In this document: positions 42,635-50,907 of the stretch, one piece after another
Numbering within the stretch: the stretch's first letter is position 1
Layout: the number at the start of each line of letters is the position of its first letter
Assembly (NCBI RefSeq): GCF_900115865.1
Contig: NZ_FOXY01000001.1
Coordinates: 310,001 to 374,000, forward strand
DNA from: Donghicola eburneus
Lineage (GTDB): Bacteria > Pseudomonadota > Alphaproteobacteria > Rhodobacterales > Rhodobacteraceae
Direction of reading: 5' to 3'
DNA: 64,000 nt
Position numbers and translations under genes: made by a program
The notes under the pieces: model-generated
Databases searched by the model: none
What the model saw: the letters and a program-made list of their open reading frames with translations, nothing else
What the model was told of the DNA's origin: nothing

Positions 42635-43804
42635 ATGTCAGGCATGATTTTCGCCGACAGTCTGTCGCGTCTGGGAACCGAGTCCGCCTTTGTGGTGCTG
42701 GCGCGGGCACAGGCACTGGCGCAGCAGGGCAAAGATATTATCAACCTCGGGATCGGGCAGCCGGATTTCAAAACGCCCGAACATATTTCCGAAGCCGCGA
42801 TCAAGGCGATCCGCGATGGCCACCACGGGTATACCCCCGCAAATGGCCTGCCTGTGCTGCGAGAGGCCGTCGCCGCTGACCTGAACCGCCGCCACGGGGT
42901 CGAGGTGAACCCTGACAATGTGGTCGTCGTGCCGGGCGGCAAGCCCACCATGTTCTTTGCGGTGATGATGTTCGGCCAACCGGGTGTCGAGATCATGTAT
43001 CCCAATCCGGGCTTCCCGATCTATGAATCGGTGATCAAATACAGCGGTGCGACGCCTGTGCCGATTGCCTTGGAGGAAAAGAACGGCTTTGCCTTCAGCG
43101 CCGAACAGGTTCTGTCCCAGATTACCGAGCGCACCCGTCTGATTATCATCAATAGCCCTGCCAACCCCACGGGCGGCGTCACACCCAAAGAGGAAATCGA
43201 CAAGCTGGTCGCGGGCCTGATGGATCACCCCCACGTGGCCCTGATGTCAGACGAGATTTACAGCAACATGCTCTATGGCGGGCGCGAACATGTCAGCCTG
43301 CTGCAATACCCCGAAATCCGCGATCGCCTGATCATGCTGGATGGCTGGTCCAAGACCTATGCCATGACCGGCTGGCGACTGGGCTATGCGGTTTGGCCGG
43401 ATGCGGCGGTGGATCATGTGACACGCCTGTGTATCAACGACCACTCTTGCGTGAACGCACCGACCCAATTCGCGGGACTGGCCGCCCTGACCGGATCGCA
43501 GGATTGCGTGACCGATATGGTGGCCCAATTCGACGCCCGCCGCCAAGTGATCGTCGATGCCCTAAATGACCTGCCCGGAGTGCGCTGCGCCGATGCGGCG
43601 GGGGCCTTCTATGCCTTTCCGAATATCGAGGGCACAGGCCTGACATCAAAAGAGGCGCAGGACAAATTTCTGGACGAGGCGGGGGTTGCGACCGTCGCGG
43701 GCACGTCCTTTGGCGCGTGGGGCGAAGGGTACTTGCGCTTCTCTTACGCGAACTCGACCGAGAACATTCTTGAAGCGATAAGCCGCATCAAGAAATTGCT
43801 CTAA
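42635..43804 (+). CDS. PLP-dependent class I/II aminotransferase
   Basis: A 389-residue fold-type I aminotransferase. INLGIGQPDFKTPEH near residue 34, IINSPANPTGG near 170, SDEIYSNMLYG near 203 and the Schiff-base Lys in DGWSKTYAMTGWRLGYA near 234-250 are all in place, with the Arg of YLRFSYAN near 365 for the substrate carboxylate. GGGGAGGG before ATG 42635 sets the start. It resembles aspartate or aromatic aminotransferases; the substrate here is not apparent. It begins a unit with a hydroxyacid dehydrogenase and an aldolase, under the GntR-type operator. Confidence 0.88.
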   Translation: MSGMIFADSLSRLGTESAFVVLARAQALAQQGKDIINLGIGQPDFKTPEHISEAAIKAIRDGHHGYTPANGLPVLREAVAADLNRRHGVEVNPDNVVVVPGGKPTMFFAVMMFGQPGVEIMYPNPGFPIYESVIKYSGATPVPIALEEKNGFAFSAEQVLSQITERTRLIIINSPANPTGGVTPKEEIDKLVAGLMDHPHVALMSDEIYSNMLYGGREHVSLLQYPEIRDRLIMLDGWSKTYAMTGWRLGYAVWPDAAVDHVTRLCINDHSCVNAPTQFAGLAALTGSQDCVTDMVAQFDARRQVIVDALNDLPGVRCADAAGAFYAFPNIEGTGLTSKEAQDKFLDEAGVATVAGTSFGAWGEGYLRFSYANSTENILEAISRIKKLL

Positions 43805-43825
43805 ACCACGGAAAGGAAATGTGAA

Positions 43826-44770
43826 ATGTCCGATGTAAAACTGCTTGTCTGTGGTGCCTTCAACGAGGAAGAGCGCGCGCGGTTCGATGCGAATTACCCC
43901 AACGTTTATGCCGCGTCGCCTGACGATATCGCGGGCGTGGACGCGGATACCCGCGCGGGTATCACCGCAGTGGTGTTCAAGGGACACGCCCCCTTTGGCG
44001 GGGCGGCGATGGACCCGCTGGAAAACCTGGGCCTGATTGCGAACTTTGGTGTTGGCTATGACGCGATCGACGTGGATGCGGCCAATGAACGCGGCGTCAA
44101 AGTCACCAACACCCCCGATGTCCTGAACGACGACGTGGCGGATCTGGCGGTAGCTCTGATGCTGACACAGACCCGCAACATGATCGAGGGCGATAACCTG
44201 ACCCGCTCTGGCCGTTGGGCTGGCGGTGGCAGCCTGCCGTTGAACCGCAAGATGACCGGTGGGACCGTGGGCATCTGTGGCCTTGGCCGCATTGGCCGCG
44301 AAATCGCGGACCGTCTGGCAGCGTTCAAGATGGACATCCACTACCATTCGCGCAGTGAAAAAGAGACCCCCGGCTGGACCTACCATGCGGACCCCAAGAG
44401 CCTCGCCGAGGCGGTGGATTGGTACGTCGTCGCGCTTGTCGGCGGCAAGGAGACCGAAGGCTATGTTAGCCGCGACGTGATTAACGCGCTCGGGAAAAAT
44501 GGCGTGATCATCAACATCAGCCGCGGCACCACCATTGACGAAGAGGCGATGCTCGACGCGCTGGAAAGTGGCGCCATCGCGGGGGCGGGCCTTGATGTCT
44601 TTGTCAATGAACCGCATCTGAACGAACGCTTCTACGATCTGACCAACGTGGTGCTTCAGCCGCACCAAGGGTCCGGTACCCATGAAACCCGCCGCGCTAT
44701 GGCCGAGGTTCAGCTGTCCAACGTGACCGCGTTTTTCAACGGTGACGCTCTTGTTACGCCGGTGAACTGA
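43826..44770 (+). CDS. D-isomer-specific 2-hydroxyacid dehydrogenase
   Basis: A 314-residue NAD(P)-dependent dehydrogenase. The NAD motif GGTVGICGLGRIGREIA lies near 143-159, the substrate Arg is in INISRGTTIDEEAM near 229, catalytic Glu in GLDVFVNEP near 258 and His in LQPHQGSGT near 280. This resembles glyoxylate/hydroxypyruvate reductases. It could reduce 2-oxo acids, such as hydroxypyruvate, formed by the adjacent aminotransferase or aldolase. It overlaps the aldolase gene by one base. Confidence 0.9.
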   Translation: MSDVKLLVCGAFNEEERARFDANYPNVYAASPDDIAGVDADTRAGITAVVFKGHAPFGGAAMDPLENLGLIANFGVGYDAIDVDAANERGVKVTNTPDVLNDDVADLAVALMLTQTRNMIEGDNLTRSGRWAGGGSLPLNRKMTGGTVGICGLGRIGREIADRLAAFKMDIHYHSRSEKETPGWTYHADPKSLAEAVDWYVVALVGGKETEGYVSRDVINALGKNGVIINISRGTTIDEEAMLDALESGAIAGAGLDVFVNEPHLNERFYDLTNVVLQPHQGSGTHETRRAMAEVQLSNVTAFFNGDALVTPVN

Positions 44771-45546
44771 TGGAACAGATCGCCAACCCGTTCAAAAAGG
44801 CGATCATGGCTGGTCAACAACAGATCGGCCTGTGGTCCACCATCCGCGACAATGCAGCGACGGAAATGCTGGCCGGTTTGGGTTTTGACTGGCTGCTGCT
44901 TGATTGCGAGCATACGGCCAACGATCTGAACAGTATTTTGTCGATGCTTCAGGCGATGTCGACTTACGGCACGCACCCCGTCGTGCGCCCCACAGAACTG
45001 AACGCGGCCGAGATCAAGCGCCTCTTGGATGTGGGCGCTCAAACCCTGCTGATCCCCTATGTCCAGACTGTCGAAGAGGCGAAGCTGGCGATTGAGGCTG
45101 TGGATTACGCCCCCCGCGGGTTCCGCGGCATGGGCGGCTCCACTCGTGCCAATAGGTTCGGGACAGTGCCGGACTATTTCACCCGCGCCCGCGAAGAGAT
45201 CTGCCTGCTGGTGCAGATCGAAACCCAAAAGGGGCTCGATAATCTGGACGAGATTGCGGCCCTGGACGGGATTGATGGGGTCTTTATTGGACCGGCGGAC
45301 CTTTCGGCCTCGCTCGGCCATGCGGGGAATGTGCGCCACCCCGATGTCGAAGCCGCGATCCGCGATGCCATCCAGCGGGTTCGGGCACTTGGCAAGCCGG
45401 CGGGATTCTTGTCGGTGGACGACGCGTTGACGGCCATCGCGGTCGAGGCGGGCAGCCTGTTCACTGCCGTTGATGTGGATATGGTCGCCCTGCAACGGTA
45501 CCTGCGCGAGCGTCTCCAGACGGCGCGATCGGCTTATGTGCGCTGA
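44770..45546 (+). CDS. HpcH/HpaI-family class II pyruvate aldolase
   Basis: A 258-residue metal-dependent aldolase that cleaves 2-keto-3-deoxy or 4-hydroxy-2-oxo acids to pyruvate and an aldehyde. Motifs: DWLLLDCEHTANDLN near residue 39-53 with the general base region, GFRGMGGSTRANRFG near 117-131 and LVQIETQKGLDNLDEI near 148-163 with the metal-binding Glu, then GVFIGPADLSASLG near 171-184 with Asp. Close families are 2-dehydro-3-deoxyglucarate aldolase and 2-keto-3-deoxy-L-rhamnonate aldolase, and the two cannot be separated here. Confidence 0.9.
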   Translation: MEQIANPFKKAIMAGQQQIGLWSTIRDNAATEMLAGLGFDWLLLDCEHTANDLNSILSMLQAMSTYGTHPVVRPTELNAAEIKRLLDVGAQTLLIPYVQTVEEAKLAIEAVDYAPRGFRGMGGSTRANRFGTVPDYFTRAREEICLLVQIETQKGLDNLDEIAALDGIDGVFIGPADLSASLGHAGNVRHPDVEAAIRDAIQRVRALGKPAGFLSVDDALTAIAVEAGSLFTAVDVDMVALQRYLRERLQTARSAYVR

Positions 45547-45620
45547 TCCTCACCTTGCTGTGAACCGTTACAGAGACTGAAAACGACATCTGCTGCGTTG
45601 AAGTCATGAAAGGAGTTTTC

Positions 45621-46424
45621 ATGACACATATTCACACCGCAGCAGAGGGCCACAAAGACGACCACGATCTGGGGCTTCGTCACGACTTGCCGCGCCTTAT
45701 TGGTCGGCGCAGCGCGCTTGGTTTTCTGTTGGGGGCAGGGGCGCTGGCCGCCAACCCTGCGGCCGCGCTGCAATGCGTGGTCAACAGCACCGAGACCGCA
45801 GGGCCTTATCCCGCAGATGGGACAAACGGGCGCGGCGGCAGCATCAACGTGCTGACCCAAGAGGGCATTATCCGCGAGGATTTGCGTCCCAGTTTCAACG
45901 GCATGAGCCCAACGGCAGAGGGTGTCCCCCTAGAGGTCGCTCTGACCTTGGTTGACGCAAATGACGCCTGCACACCGCTCGAGGGTCGTGCGCTTTATCT
46001 CTGGCACTGTGATGCGATCGGGAAGTACTCGCTTTATGATTACGACGACCGCAACAACCTACGCGGCGTGGGCATTTCCGACGCGGACGGGGTGGTCAAG
46101 TTCACGACGATCTTCCCCGGTTGCTATAATGGGCGCTGGCCGCACTTTCACTTCGAAGTGTTTGAAAGCGCAGATGAAATCGTTACGGGGCGCGACAGCC
46201 TACTCACTTCGCAGATTTCCTTGCCTGAAGAAGACTGTGCCGCCGTGTATCGCGCCGCGAGCGATATCTATACGAACGGCACCCGCCATCTGGAGCGTCA
46301 ATCCTACGACCGCGACATGATCTTTGCGGACAATACCGATGCCCAGAAAGAGCAGCAGATGATGCAACTGAACGGCTCTCCCCAACAAGGTTACACAGGG
46401 TCGTGCATCATCGGGCTGGCGTAA
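45621..46424 (+). CDS. Tat-exported intradiol ring-cleavage dioxygenase-like protein
   Basis: A 267-residue protein. The start at 45621 is chosen because AAAGGAG lies six bases before it. An N-terminal His-rich lead is followed by a twin-arginine signal GRRSALGFLLGAGALAANP. The mature part reads like the catechol-dioxygenase barrel: ALQCVVNSTETAGPYPAD, GRALYLWHCDAIGKYSLYDY near residue 120-140 with Tyr ligands, and GRWPHFHFEVF near 170-180 with His ligands. This subgroup is broad and mostly uncharacterised. It is an aromatic-type enzyme at the edge of a sugar-acid operon. A strong terminator follows. Confidence 0.8.
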   Translation: MTHIHTAAEGHKDDHDLGLRHDLPRLIGRRSALGFLLGAGALAANPAAALQCVVNSTETAGPYPADGTNGRGGSINVLTQEGIIREDLRPSFNGMSPTAEGVPLEVALTLVDANDACTPLEGRALYLWHCDAIGKYSLYDYDDRNNLRGVGISDADGVVKFTTIFPGCYNGRWPHFHFEVFESADEIVTGRDSLLTSQISLPEEDCAAVYRAASDIYTNGTRHLERQSYDRDMIFADNTDAQKEQQMMQLNGSPQQGYTGSCIIGLA

Positions 46425-46431
46425 CGAGTGC

Positions 46432-46459
46432 GGCCCGCCATTCCTCTGGCGGGCCTTTT
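46432..46459 (+). terminator. Rho-independent terminator after the dioxygenase-like gene
   Basis: GGCCCGCCA at 46432-46440 and TGGCGGGCC at 46447-46455 form a nine-base-pair stem with a six-base loop, followed directly by TTTT, eight bases after the stop codon. Confidence 0.9.
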
Positions 46460-46461
46460 CG

Positions 46462-47427
46462 TCAGGCAGCGGGTTTGTCGTCTTCGAGATAGTAGCGAAT
46501 ATTATCCTCGAAGCTTTCGTCCGCAGTGAGGCCCAGTTTCAGTGCCTTGGACGGCTGGATGTCGTAGCGCCAGCCCCGCACGATCGCGAGGATATCGGGC
46601 TGCTCTTCCCAGCGGATCAGTTTTTCAGGCTCGGGCCCGCAGACGTTGCGCAGGGCCTCGACAATCTCGCCGATGGTCCAAGTCCGGCCAGGCATCATCA
46701 TGCAGCGGTTCTGGCCCAAATCTTCTTCGGGAATTTCGGCGCCCTTGATCAGGTTTTCGATGCACTTGCGCGGGCTCAGGTAAAAGTGGGCAAAGCTCGG
46801 ATCGACAGGGCACACCGCCTCTTGGCCGTTCAAAGGCTCGCGAATGATCGACGACATAAAGCTACTAGCAGCGCGGTTCGGCTTGCCCGGACGGACTGAA
46901 ATGGTCGGCAGGCGGAATCCGCGCCCGTCCACGATGCCTTTGCGGCTGTAGTCGTTCAGCAGCAGCTCGCCGATGGCCTTTTGCGCGCCATAGCTGGTCT
47001 GCGGATTCAAGAAGGTGTCGTCGATGATGGGGTCCGCAACCTCACCGCCGTAGACGGCGATTGATGAGGTGAAGACCACAACCGGCTTGGTGCCAAGTTC
47101 GCGGCACCGTTCTAGCACGTTCATGGTGCCCATCATGTTGATCTTATAGCCCAGATCCAGATCTTCTTCGGCTTGGCCGGAAACGATGGCAGCCAGCAGG
47201 TAGATCACGTCGGTTTCGGCATCAATCACGCTGCTGACGCTGGCCGGATCGGCGATGTCACATGTCGCGGTCTCGACCGCAAAGGGCGCATCAACCTGCG
47301 CGGGGTCCACAACGTCTGCCAGCACGAGGGTATCGATGCTCTGACCGCGCAGTTCGCCACGCGATGCCAGCGATTTGGCCAGCTTCTGACCGACGAGGCC
47401 GCCGCCTCCGATGATAAGAACTTTCAT
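46462..47427 (-). CDS. denD: D-erythronate dehydrogenase (NAD-dependent epimerase/dehydratase family)
   Basis: DenD oxidises D-erythronate to 2-oxo-tetronate, which OtnI, OtnK and OtnC take to dihydroxyacetone phosphate. The 321-residue extended SDR has GGGGLVGQKLA at 8-18, DIADPASVSSVID near 59 and the catalytic YGAQKAIGE near 145 with FTSSIAVYGG near 118. The product matches the pattern of known DenD proteins, and the otn genes lie 4-8 kb away in the same island. GGGAGGAG precedes the start. It ends a minus-strand operon of five genes. Confidence 0.85.
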   Translation of the reverse strand: MKVLIIGGGGLVGQKLAKSLASRGELRGQSIDTLVLADVVDPAQVDAPFAVETATCDIADPASVSSVIDAETDVIYLLAAIVSGQAEEDLDLGYKINMMGTMNVLERCRELGTKPVVVFTSSIAVYGGEVADPIIDDTFLNPQTSYGAQKAIGELLLNDYSRKGIVDGRGFRLPTISVRPGKPNRAASSFMSSIIREPLNGQEAVCPVDPSFAHFYLSPRKCIENLIKGAEIPEEDLGQNRCMMMPGRTWTIGEIVEALRNVCGPEPEKLIRWEEQPDILAIVRGWRYDIQPSKALKLGLTADESFEDNIRYYLEDDKPAA

Positions 47428-47448
47428 GAAAAATCTCCTCCCAGAGAA

Positions 47449-48600
47449 TTAAAGTAGCCCGCGCCCCGCCAGATTGCGCATCAGCGCTGCGGTGCCAAAG
47501 GTCCATTCAGGGCATTCGGTGGACAGACGCACGGTGTTTCGCAACTCTCCCAGATGGGGTTCAGAGATGCTGACCACGTCGCCAACTTTGTGTGTAAAGC
47601 CCTGACCGGGATTGTCGCGGTCCTGAATCGGGGCAAATAGAGTGCCCAAGAACAGGAAGAACCCATCGGGATACTGGTGATGCCGCCCGCAAGTTTGCGC
47701 CGCCAGATCGGCGGGGTGGCGGCTGATTTTGGTCATGGACGAGTGGCCGTTCAGAATGAACCCATCCTCGCCCGTGACCTTGAGCGTCAACTCGGCAGTT
47801 TCGACCTGCGCCATACCGTAGCTGTCATCGAACAGTCGGACAAATGGGCCGATTGCGCAGCTGGCATTGTTGTCTTTGGCTTTCCCGAGCAGCAGGGCGC
47901 TGCGCCCTTCGACGTCGCGTAGATTGACGTCATTGCCTAGGGTCGCGCCTTTGATATCGCCGCGGCTGTTTACTGCGATGACGATCTCTGGCTCGGGGTT
48001 GTTCCAATTGCTGACAGGGTGCAGGCCGACGGAGGCTCCGAATCCCACAGAGCTCAGGGGTTGCGCCTTGGAAAAAACCTCGGCGTCGGGGCCAATGCCA
48101 ACTTCCAGATACTGGGACCAGAGCCCTTCGGCGATCAGGACCTTCTTGACCTCCATCGCCTGATCACTCCCGGGGGTGATGCCGGACAGGCTGTCGCCGA
48201 TCTTGTCCTTGACCTTGGCGCGGATTTCTTCGGCGCGGTCGGCGTCACCGGCGGCTTGTTCCTCGATCACGCGCTCAACCATGGATTCGGCAAAGGTCAC
48301 CCCGCACGCCTTGACCGCTTGCAGATCGCAGGGGGCAAGGAAATGCATCACGTCATCGCCAACCGCTTCGCCGCTCAGGTGCGCCAGATCGGTCAGTGAC
48401 CCAAGGCTTTCGCCCACCGCGTCGCGAACATAGGTAGCGGGGTCGTCCAGTTCCAACAGATCGCGCATGGTCGGCACGGATTTAGAGGTGATGTCGATCA
48501 CTTCGTCCCCGCGCAAAGTGATAAGACACGGACCAATTTCGGGGCGCCAGACGCGGCCCACCAGAGTGGCGGTCGGATCGGTATTCTCGAACGGCAGCAT
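47449..48600 (-). CDS. Fumarylacetoacetate hydrolase-family protein
   Basis: A 383-residue protein with a C-terminal FAH fold: VGFGASVGLHPVSNWNNPEPEIVIAV near residue 170-195 with the metal Glu residues, GNDVNLRDVEGRSALLLGKAKD near 205-226 and FLFLGTLFAPIQDRD near 315. In pentonate degradation similar FAH proteins act as 2-keto-3-deoxy-D-pentonate dehydratases, and others hydrolyse acylpyruvates. Either would fit a sugar-acid operon; the substrate is undecided. AAGGAG five bases before ATG 48600 sets the start. The gene lies between denD and the flavoprotein gene. Confidence 0.85.
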   Translation of the reverse strand: MLPFENTDPTATLVGRVWRPEIGPCLITLRGDEVIDITSKSVPTMRDLLELDDPATYVRDAVGESLGSLTDLAHLSGEAVGDDVMHFLAPCDLQAVKACGVTFAESMVERVIEEQAAGDADRAEEIRAKVKDKIGDSLSGITPGSDQAMEVKKVLIAEGLWSQYLEVGIGPDAEVFSKAQPLSSVGFGASVGLHPVSNWNNPEPEIVIAVNSRGDIKGATLGNDVNLRDVEGRSALLLGKAKDNNASCAIGPFVRLFDDSYGMAQVETAELTLKVTGEDGFILNGHSSMTKISRHPADLAAQTCGRHHQYPDGFFLFLGTLFAPIQDRDNPGQGFTHKVGDVVSISEPHLGELRNTVRLSTECPEWTFGTAALMRNLAGRGLL

Positions 48601-48610
48601 GGGGGCTCCT

Positions 48611-49984
48611 TTATTCAGCGGGGGGCAGCATTTTGCCCGGATTGAGGATGTTTTTCGGATCAAGCGCGGCCTTAATCGACCGCATCAGCGCAACGCCTGC
48701 GCCGTGCTCGGCATTCATGTATTTCATTTTGCCCAGACCGATGCCGTGCTCGCCGCTGACGGTGCCCCCCAGACGCATGGCTGTCTTGGCCAATGCATCG
48801 GTGAACTCTTCGGCGGCCTTCATTTGCTCGGGGTCTGTGGGGTCTAGAGCGATGCCGGAATGGAAATTCCCGTCCCCTACATGCCCCACGATGGTCGAGG
48901 TCAGCCCCAGTCGTTTCGCATCATTCTGGGCCTGCACAACCGCTTCGGCCAGTTTGCTGATTGGCACGCAGACGTCGGTGGGCATCAGATGCCCCGTCTT
49001 GCCCAAAGAAGCCGAGGCATAGTGCGACTTGTGGCGCATGGCCCAAAGGGCGTTGCGGTCCTCGGTTTTGGTGGCGGTTCGGTAGGCCTCGACCCCGAAA
49101 TCCTCGGCGATGGCGCCGAACATTTCGGCTTGCTCTGCCACACTGTTCTCGGACCCGTGGAACTCAAGGAACAGGTGCGGGACTTCGGGCAGGCCCGCGT
49201 CCGCATAGTTGTTGAACCCCCGCACCATCATCTCGTCCACCAGCTCAATCCGCGCCATGGGGATGGCGCTTTGGATGGTCAGGATTACGCAGTTGACCGC
49301 GTCTTCGATGGTGGGAAAGCGGCAGGTGGCGGCGCTGATCGCCTCGGGGATACCCTGAAGTTTGACGGTCAGTTCGGTGATAATCCCCAGCGTCCCTTCG
49401 GAGCCGACCAGCAGGTGGGTCAGGTCATAGCCCGTACTGGACTTGCGGGCCTGTGTGCCGGTGCGGACGATGGTACCGTCGGCCGTGACAGCCTCGAGCG
49501 CCAGAATGTTTTCGCGCATGGTGCCGTACCGCACGGCGGTGGTGCCGCTGGCGCGGGTGGCCGTCATGCCGCCGATGCTGGCATTCGCGCCGGGGTCCAC
49601 GGGGAAAAACAGTCCGGTGGCGCGCAGCTCCTCGTTCAGGGCGATGCGGGTAATGCCAGGCTGGACGACGCAATTCAGATCTTCGGCATTCACTTCCAGA
49701 ACGCGGTTCATCCGGTTCATATCCAGACTGATGCCGCCGCGGGTCGCCAGATGCTGACCCTCGAGCGAACTTGCCGCGCCATAGGCCACCACGGGGCAGT
49801 CATGGGCGTGACAGATTTTCAGAATGTCCGAGACCTCTTGCGTGGTCTCGGGATAGGCTACGGCGTCGGGCGGGGTCAGCGGATACCACGTCTCGTTCTG
49901 TCCGTGCAGATCGCGGTCGGCTTGGGTCGTGACCAGACGGTCCCCAAGTAGCGTTTGCAGTTCGGTAATCGCAGCAGAGTGCAT
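48611..49984 (-). CDS. FAD-linked D-2-hydroxyacid dehydrogenase (GlcD/Dld type)
   Basis: A 457-residue flavoprotein. The FAD-binding half has VAYGAASSLEGQHLATRGG near residue 65-83 and GANASIGGMTATRASGTTAVRYG near 131-153; the C-terminal half has the family motif HVGDGNFHSGI near 373 and SGEHGIGLGKMKYM near 416. It oxidises D-lactate, glycolate or another D-2-hydroxyacid and passes electrons to cytochrome or quinone. In this operon it may handle a sugar acid or the lactate/glycolate side product of aldolase cleavage. Start ATG 49984 overlaps the previous stop codon by one base. Confidence 0.88.
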   Translation of the reverse strand: MHSAAITELQTLLGDRLVTTQADRDLHGQNETWYPLTPPDAVAYPETTQEVSDILKICHAHDCPVVAYGAASSLEGQHLATRGGISLDMNRMNRVLEVNAEDLNCVVQPGITRIALNEELRATGLFFPVDPGANASIGGMTATRASGTTAVRYGTMRENILALEAVTADGTIVRTGTQARKSSTGYDLTHLLVGSEGTLGIITELTVKLQGIPEAISAATCRFPTIEDAVNCVILTIQSAIPMARIELVDEMMVRGFNNYADAGLPEVPHLFLEFHGSENSVAEQAEMFGAIAEDFGVEAYRTATKTEDRNALWAMRHKSHYASASLGKTGHLMPTDVCVPISKLAEAVVQAQNDAKRLGLTSTIVGHVGDGNFHSGIALDPTDPEQMKAAEEFTDALAKTAMRLGGTVSGEHGIGLGKMKYMNAEHGAGVALMRSIKAALDPKNILNPGKMLPPAE

Positions 49985-50898
49985 CACTTGCCCCACTTCA
50001 GGACCAGCGGATCAAGCGGCGTCAGCAGTTCCATCAGCATCGCACGGGTGGCGGGATGCAGGGGCGCGATGGGGTGGCGGCAGAAGTCGGACTTGATCAC
50101 ACCGCCTTCCATCATCGCTGCCTTCGCCGAGCGGAAACCGCACTGGCGGTTTTCGTGGTTCACGGCGGGCAAGACACGGGCGTAGCCGTCGATAGCCGCT
50201 TGACGGTTGCCAGCGAGGAAGTCGCGGACAATGGGGCCAATCAGATCAGGGATCATCGCGCTGGTCATGGTGCCGGTGCAGCCTGCGTCCAGATCAGCCA
50301 AGAGTGTAATCGCTTCTTCGCCGTCAAAGGGGCCTTCGATGGCATCGCCGCCTTGCTCGATCAGGGCGCGCAGTTTCATCGCGGCCTGCGGGCATTCGAT
50401 CTTGAACAGCTTCAGCATCTCGATCTCTTGGGCCATCTGGACCAAGAGCGGGACGGGCAGATCGACGCCGGACAGAGGGGCGTCTTGCAGCATGATTGGG
50501 ATGCCAACCTCGCCCACGGCGCGGAACTGTTCAAAGGTCTGCTCGGCGGTGCCCTTGAGCAGGGCGCCATGGTAGGGGGGCATCATCATCACGATGGACG
50601 CGCCAAGGTCTTTGGCGAACTGCGCACGCTCGACCACAATCGGGGTCGCATAGTGGCTGATGGTCACGATCACCGGAACGCGGCCCGCGACGTGCTCCAG
50701 ACACAAGCGGGTCAGGGTCTCTCGTTCGGCGTCGGAAATCAGGAACTGCTCCGAGAAGTTGGCGAGGATGCATATGCCATCCACGCCCTGATCAATCATG
50801 CAGTCCAGCACGCGCTTCATGCCCTCCAGATCGAGGGTGCCATCGGGGTTAAAGGGCGTGGGCGCAACAGGCCAAATGCCGGTATAGGGTTTGGTCAT
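49984..50898 (-). CDS. DHDPS-superfamily protein, probable L-2-keto-3-deoxyarabonate dehydratase
   Basis: A 304-residue TIM-barrel enzyme of the DapA superfamily. GIWPVAPTPFNPDGTLDLEG near 7-26 is followed by ILANFSEQFLISDAERE near 44, PIMLQDAPLSG near 133 and the Schiff-base Lys in LKLFKIECP near 162-170. The segments VDGICILANFSEQFL and RQCGFRSAKAAMMEGGVI look to me like the L-2-keto-3-deoxyarabonate dehydratase of L-arabinose oxidation, which gives 2-oxoglutarate semialdehyde. With the IlvD-type arabonate dehydratase at 56171 this forms two steps of that route. AAGGAGG precedes the start. Confidence 0.85.
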   Translation of the reverse strand: MTKPYTGIWPVAPTPFNPDGTLDLEGMKRVLDCMIDQGVDGICILANFSEQFLISDAERETLTRLCLEHVAGRVPVIVTISHYATPIVVERAQFAKDLGASIVMMMPPYHGALLKGTAEQTFEQFRAVGEVGIPIMLQDAPLSGVDLPVPLLVQMAQEIEMLKLFKIECPQAAMKLRALIEQGGDAIEGPFDGEEAITLLADLDAGCTGTMTSAMIPDLIGPIVRDFLAGNRQAAIDGYARVLPAVNHENRQCGFRSAKAAMMEGGVIKSDFCRHPIAPLHPATRAMLMELLTPLDPLVLKWGK

Positions 50899-50907
50899 AA
50901 ATCCTCC

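Noticed and set aside
42827-42836. GGGTATACCC palindrome within the aminotransferase gene
   Set aside because: The core GGTATACC agrees with the operator set, but flanks differ (G/C rather than T/A) and it is inside coding sequence, so chance is more likely.
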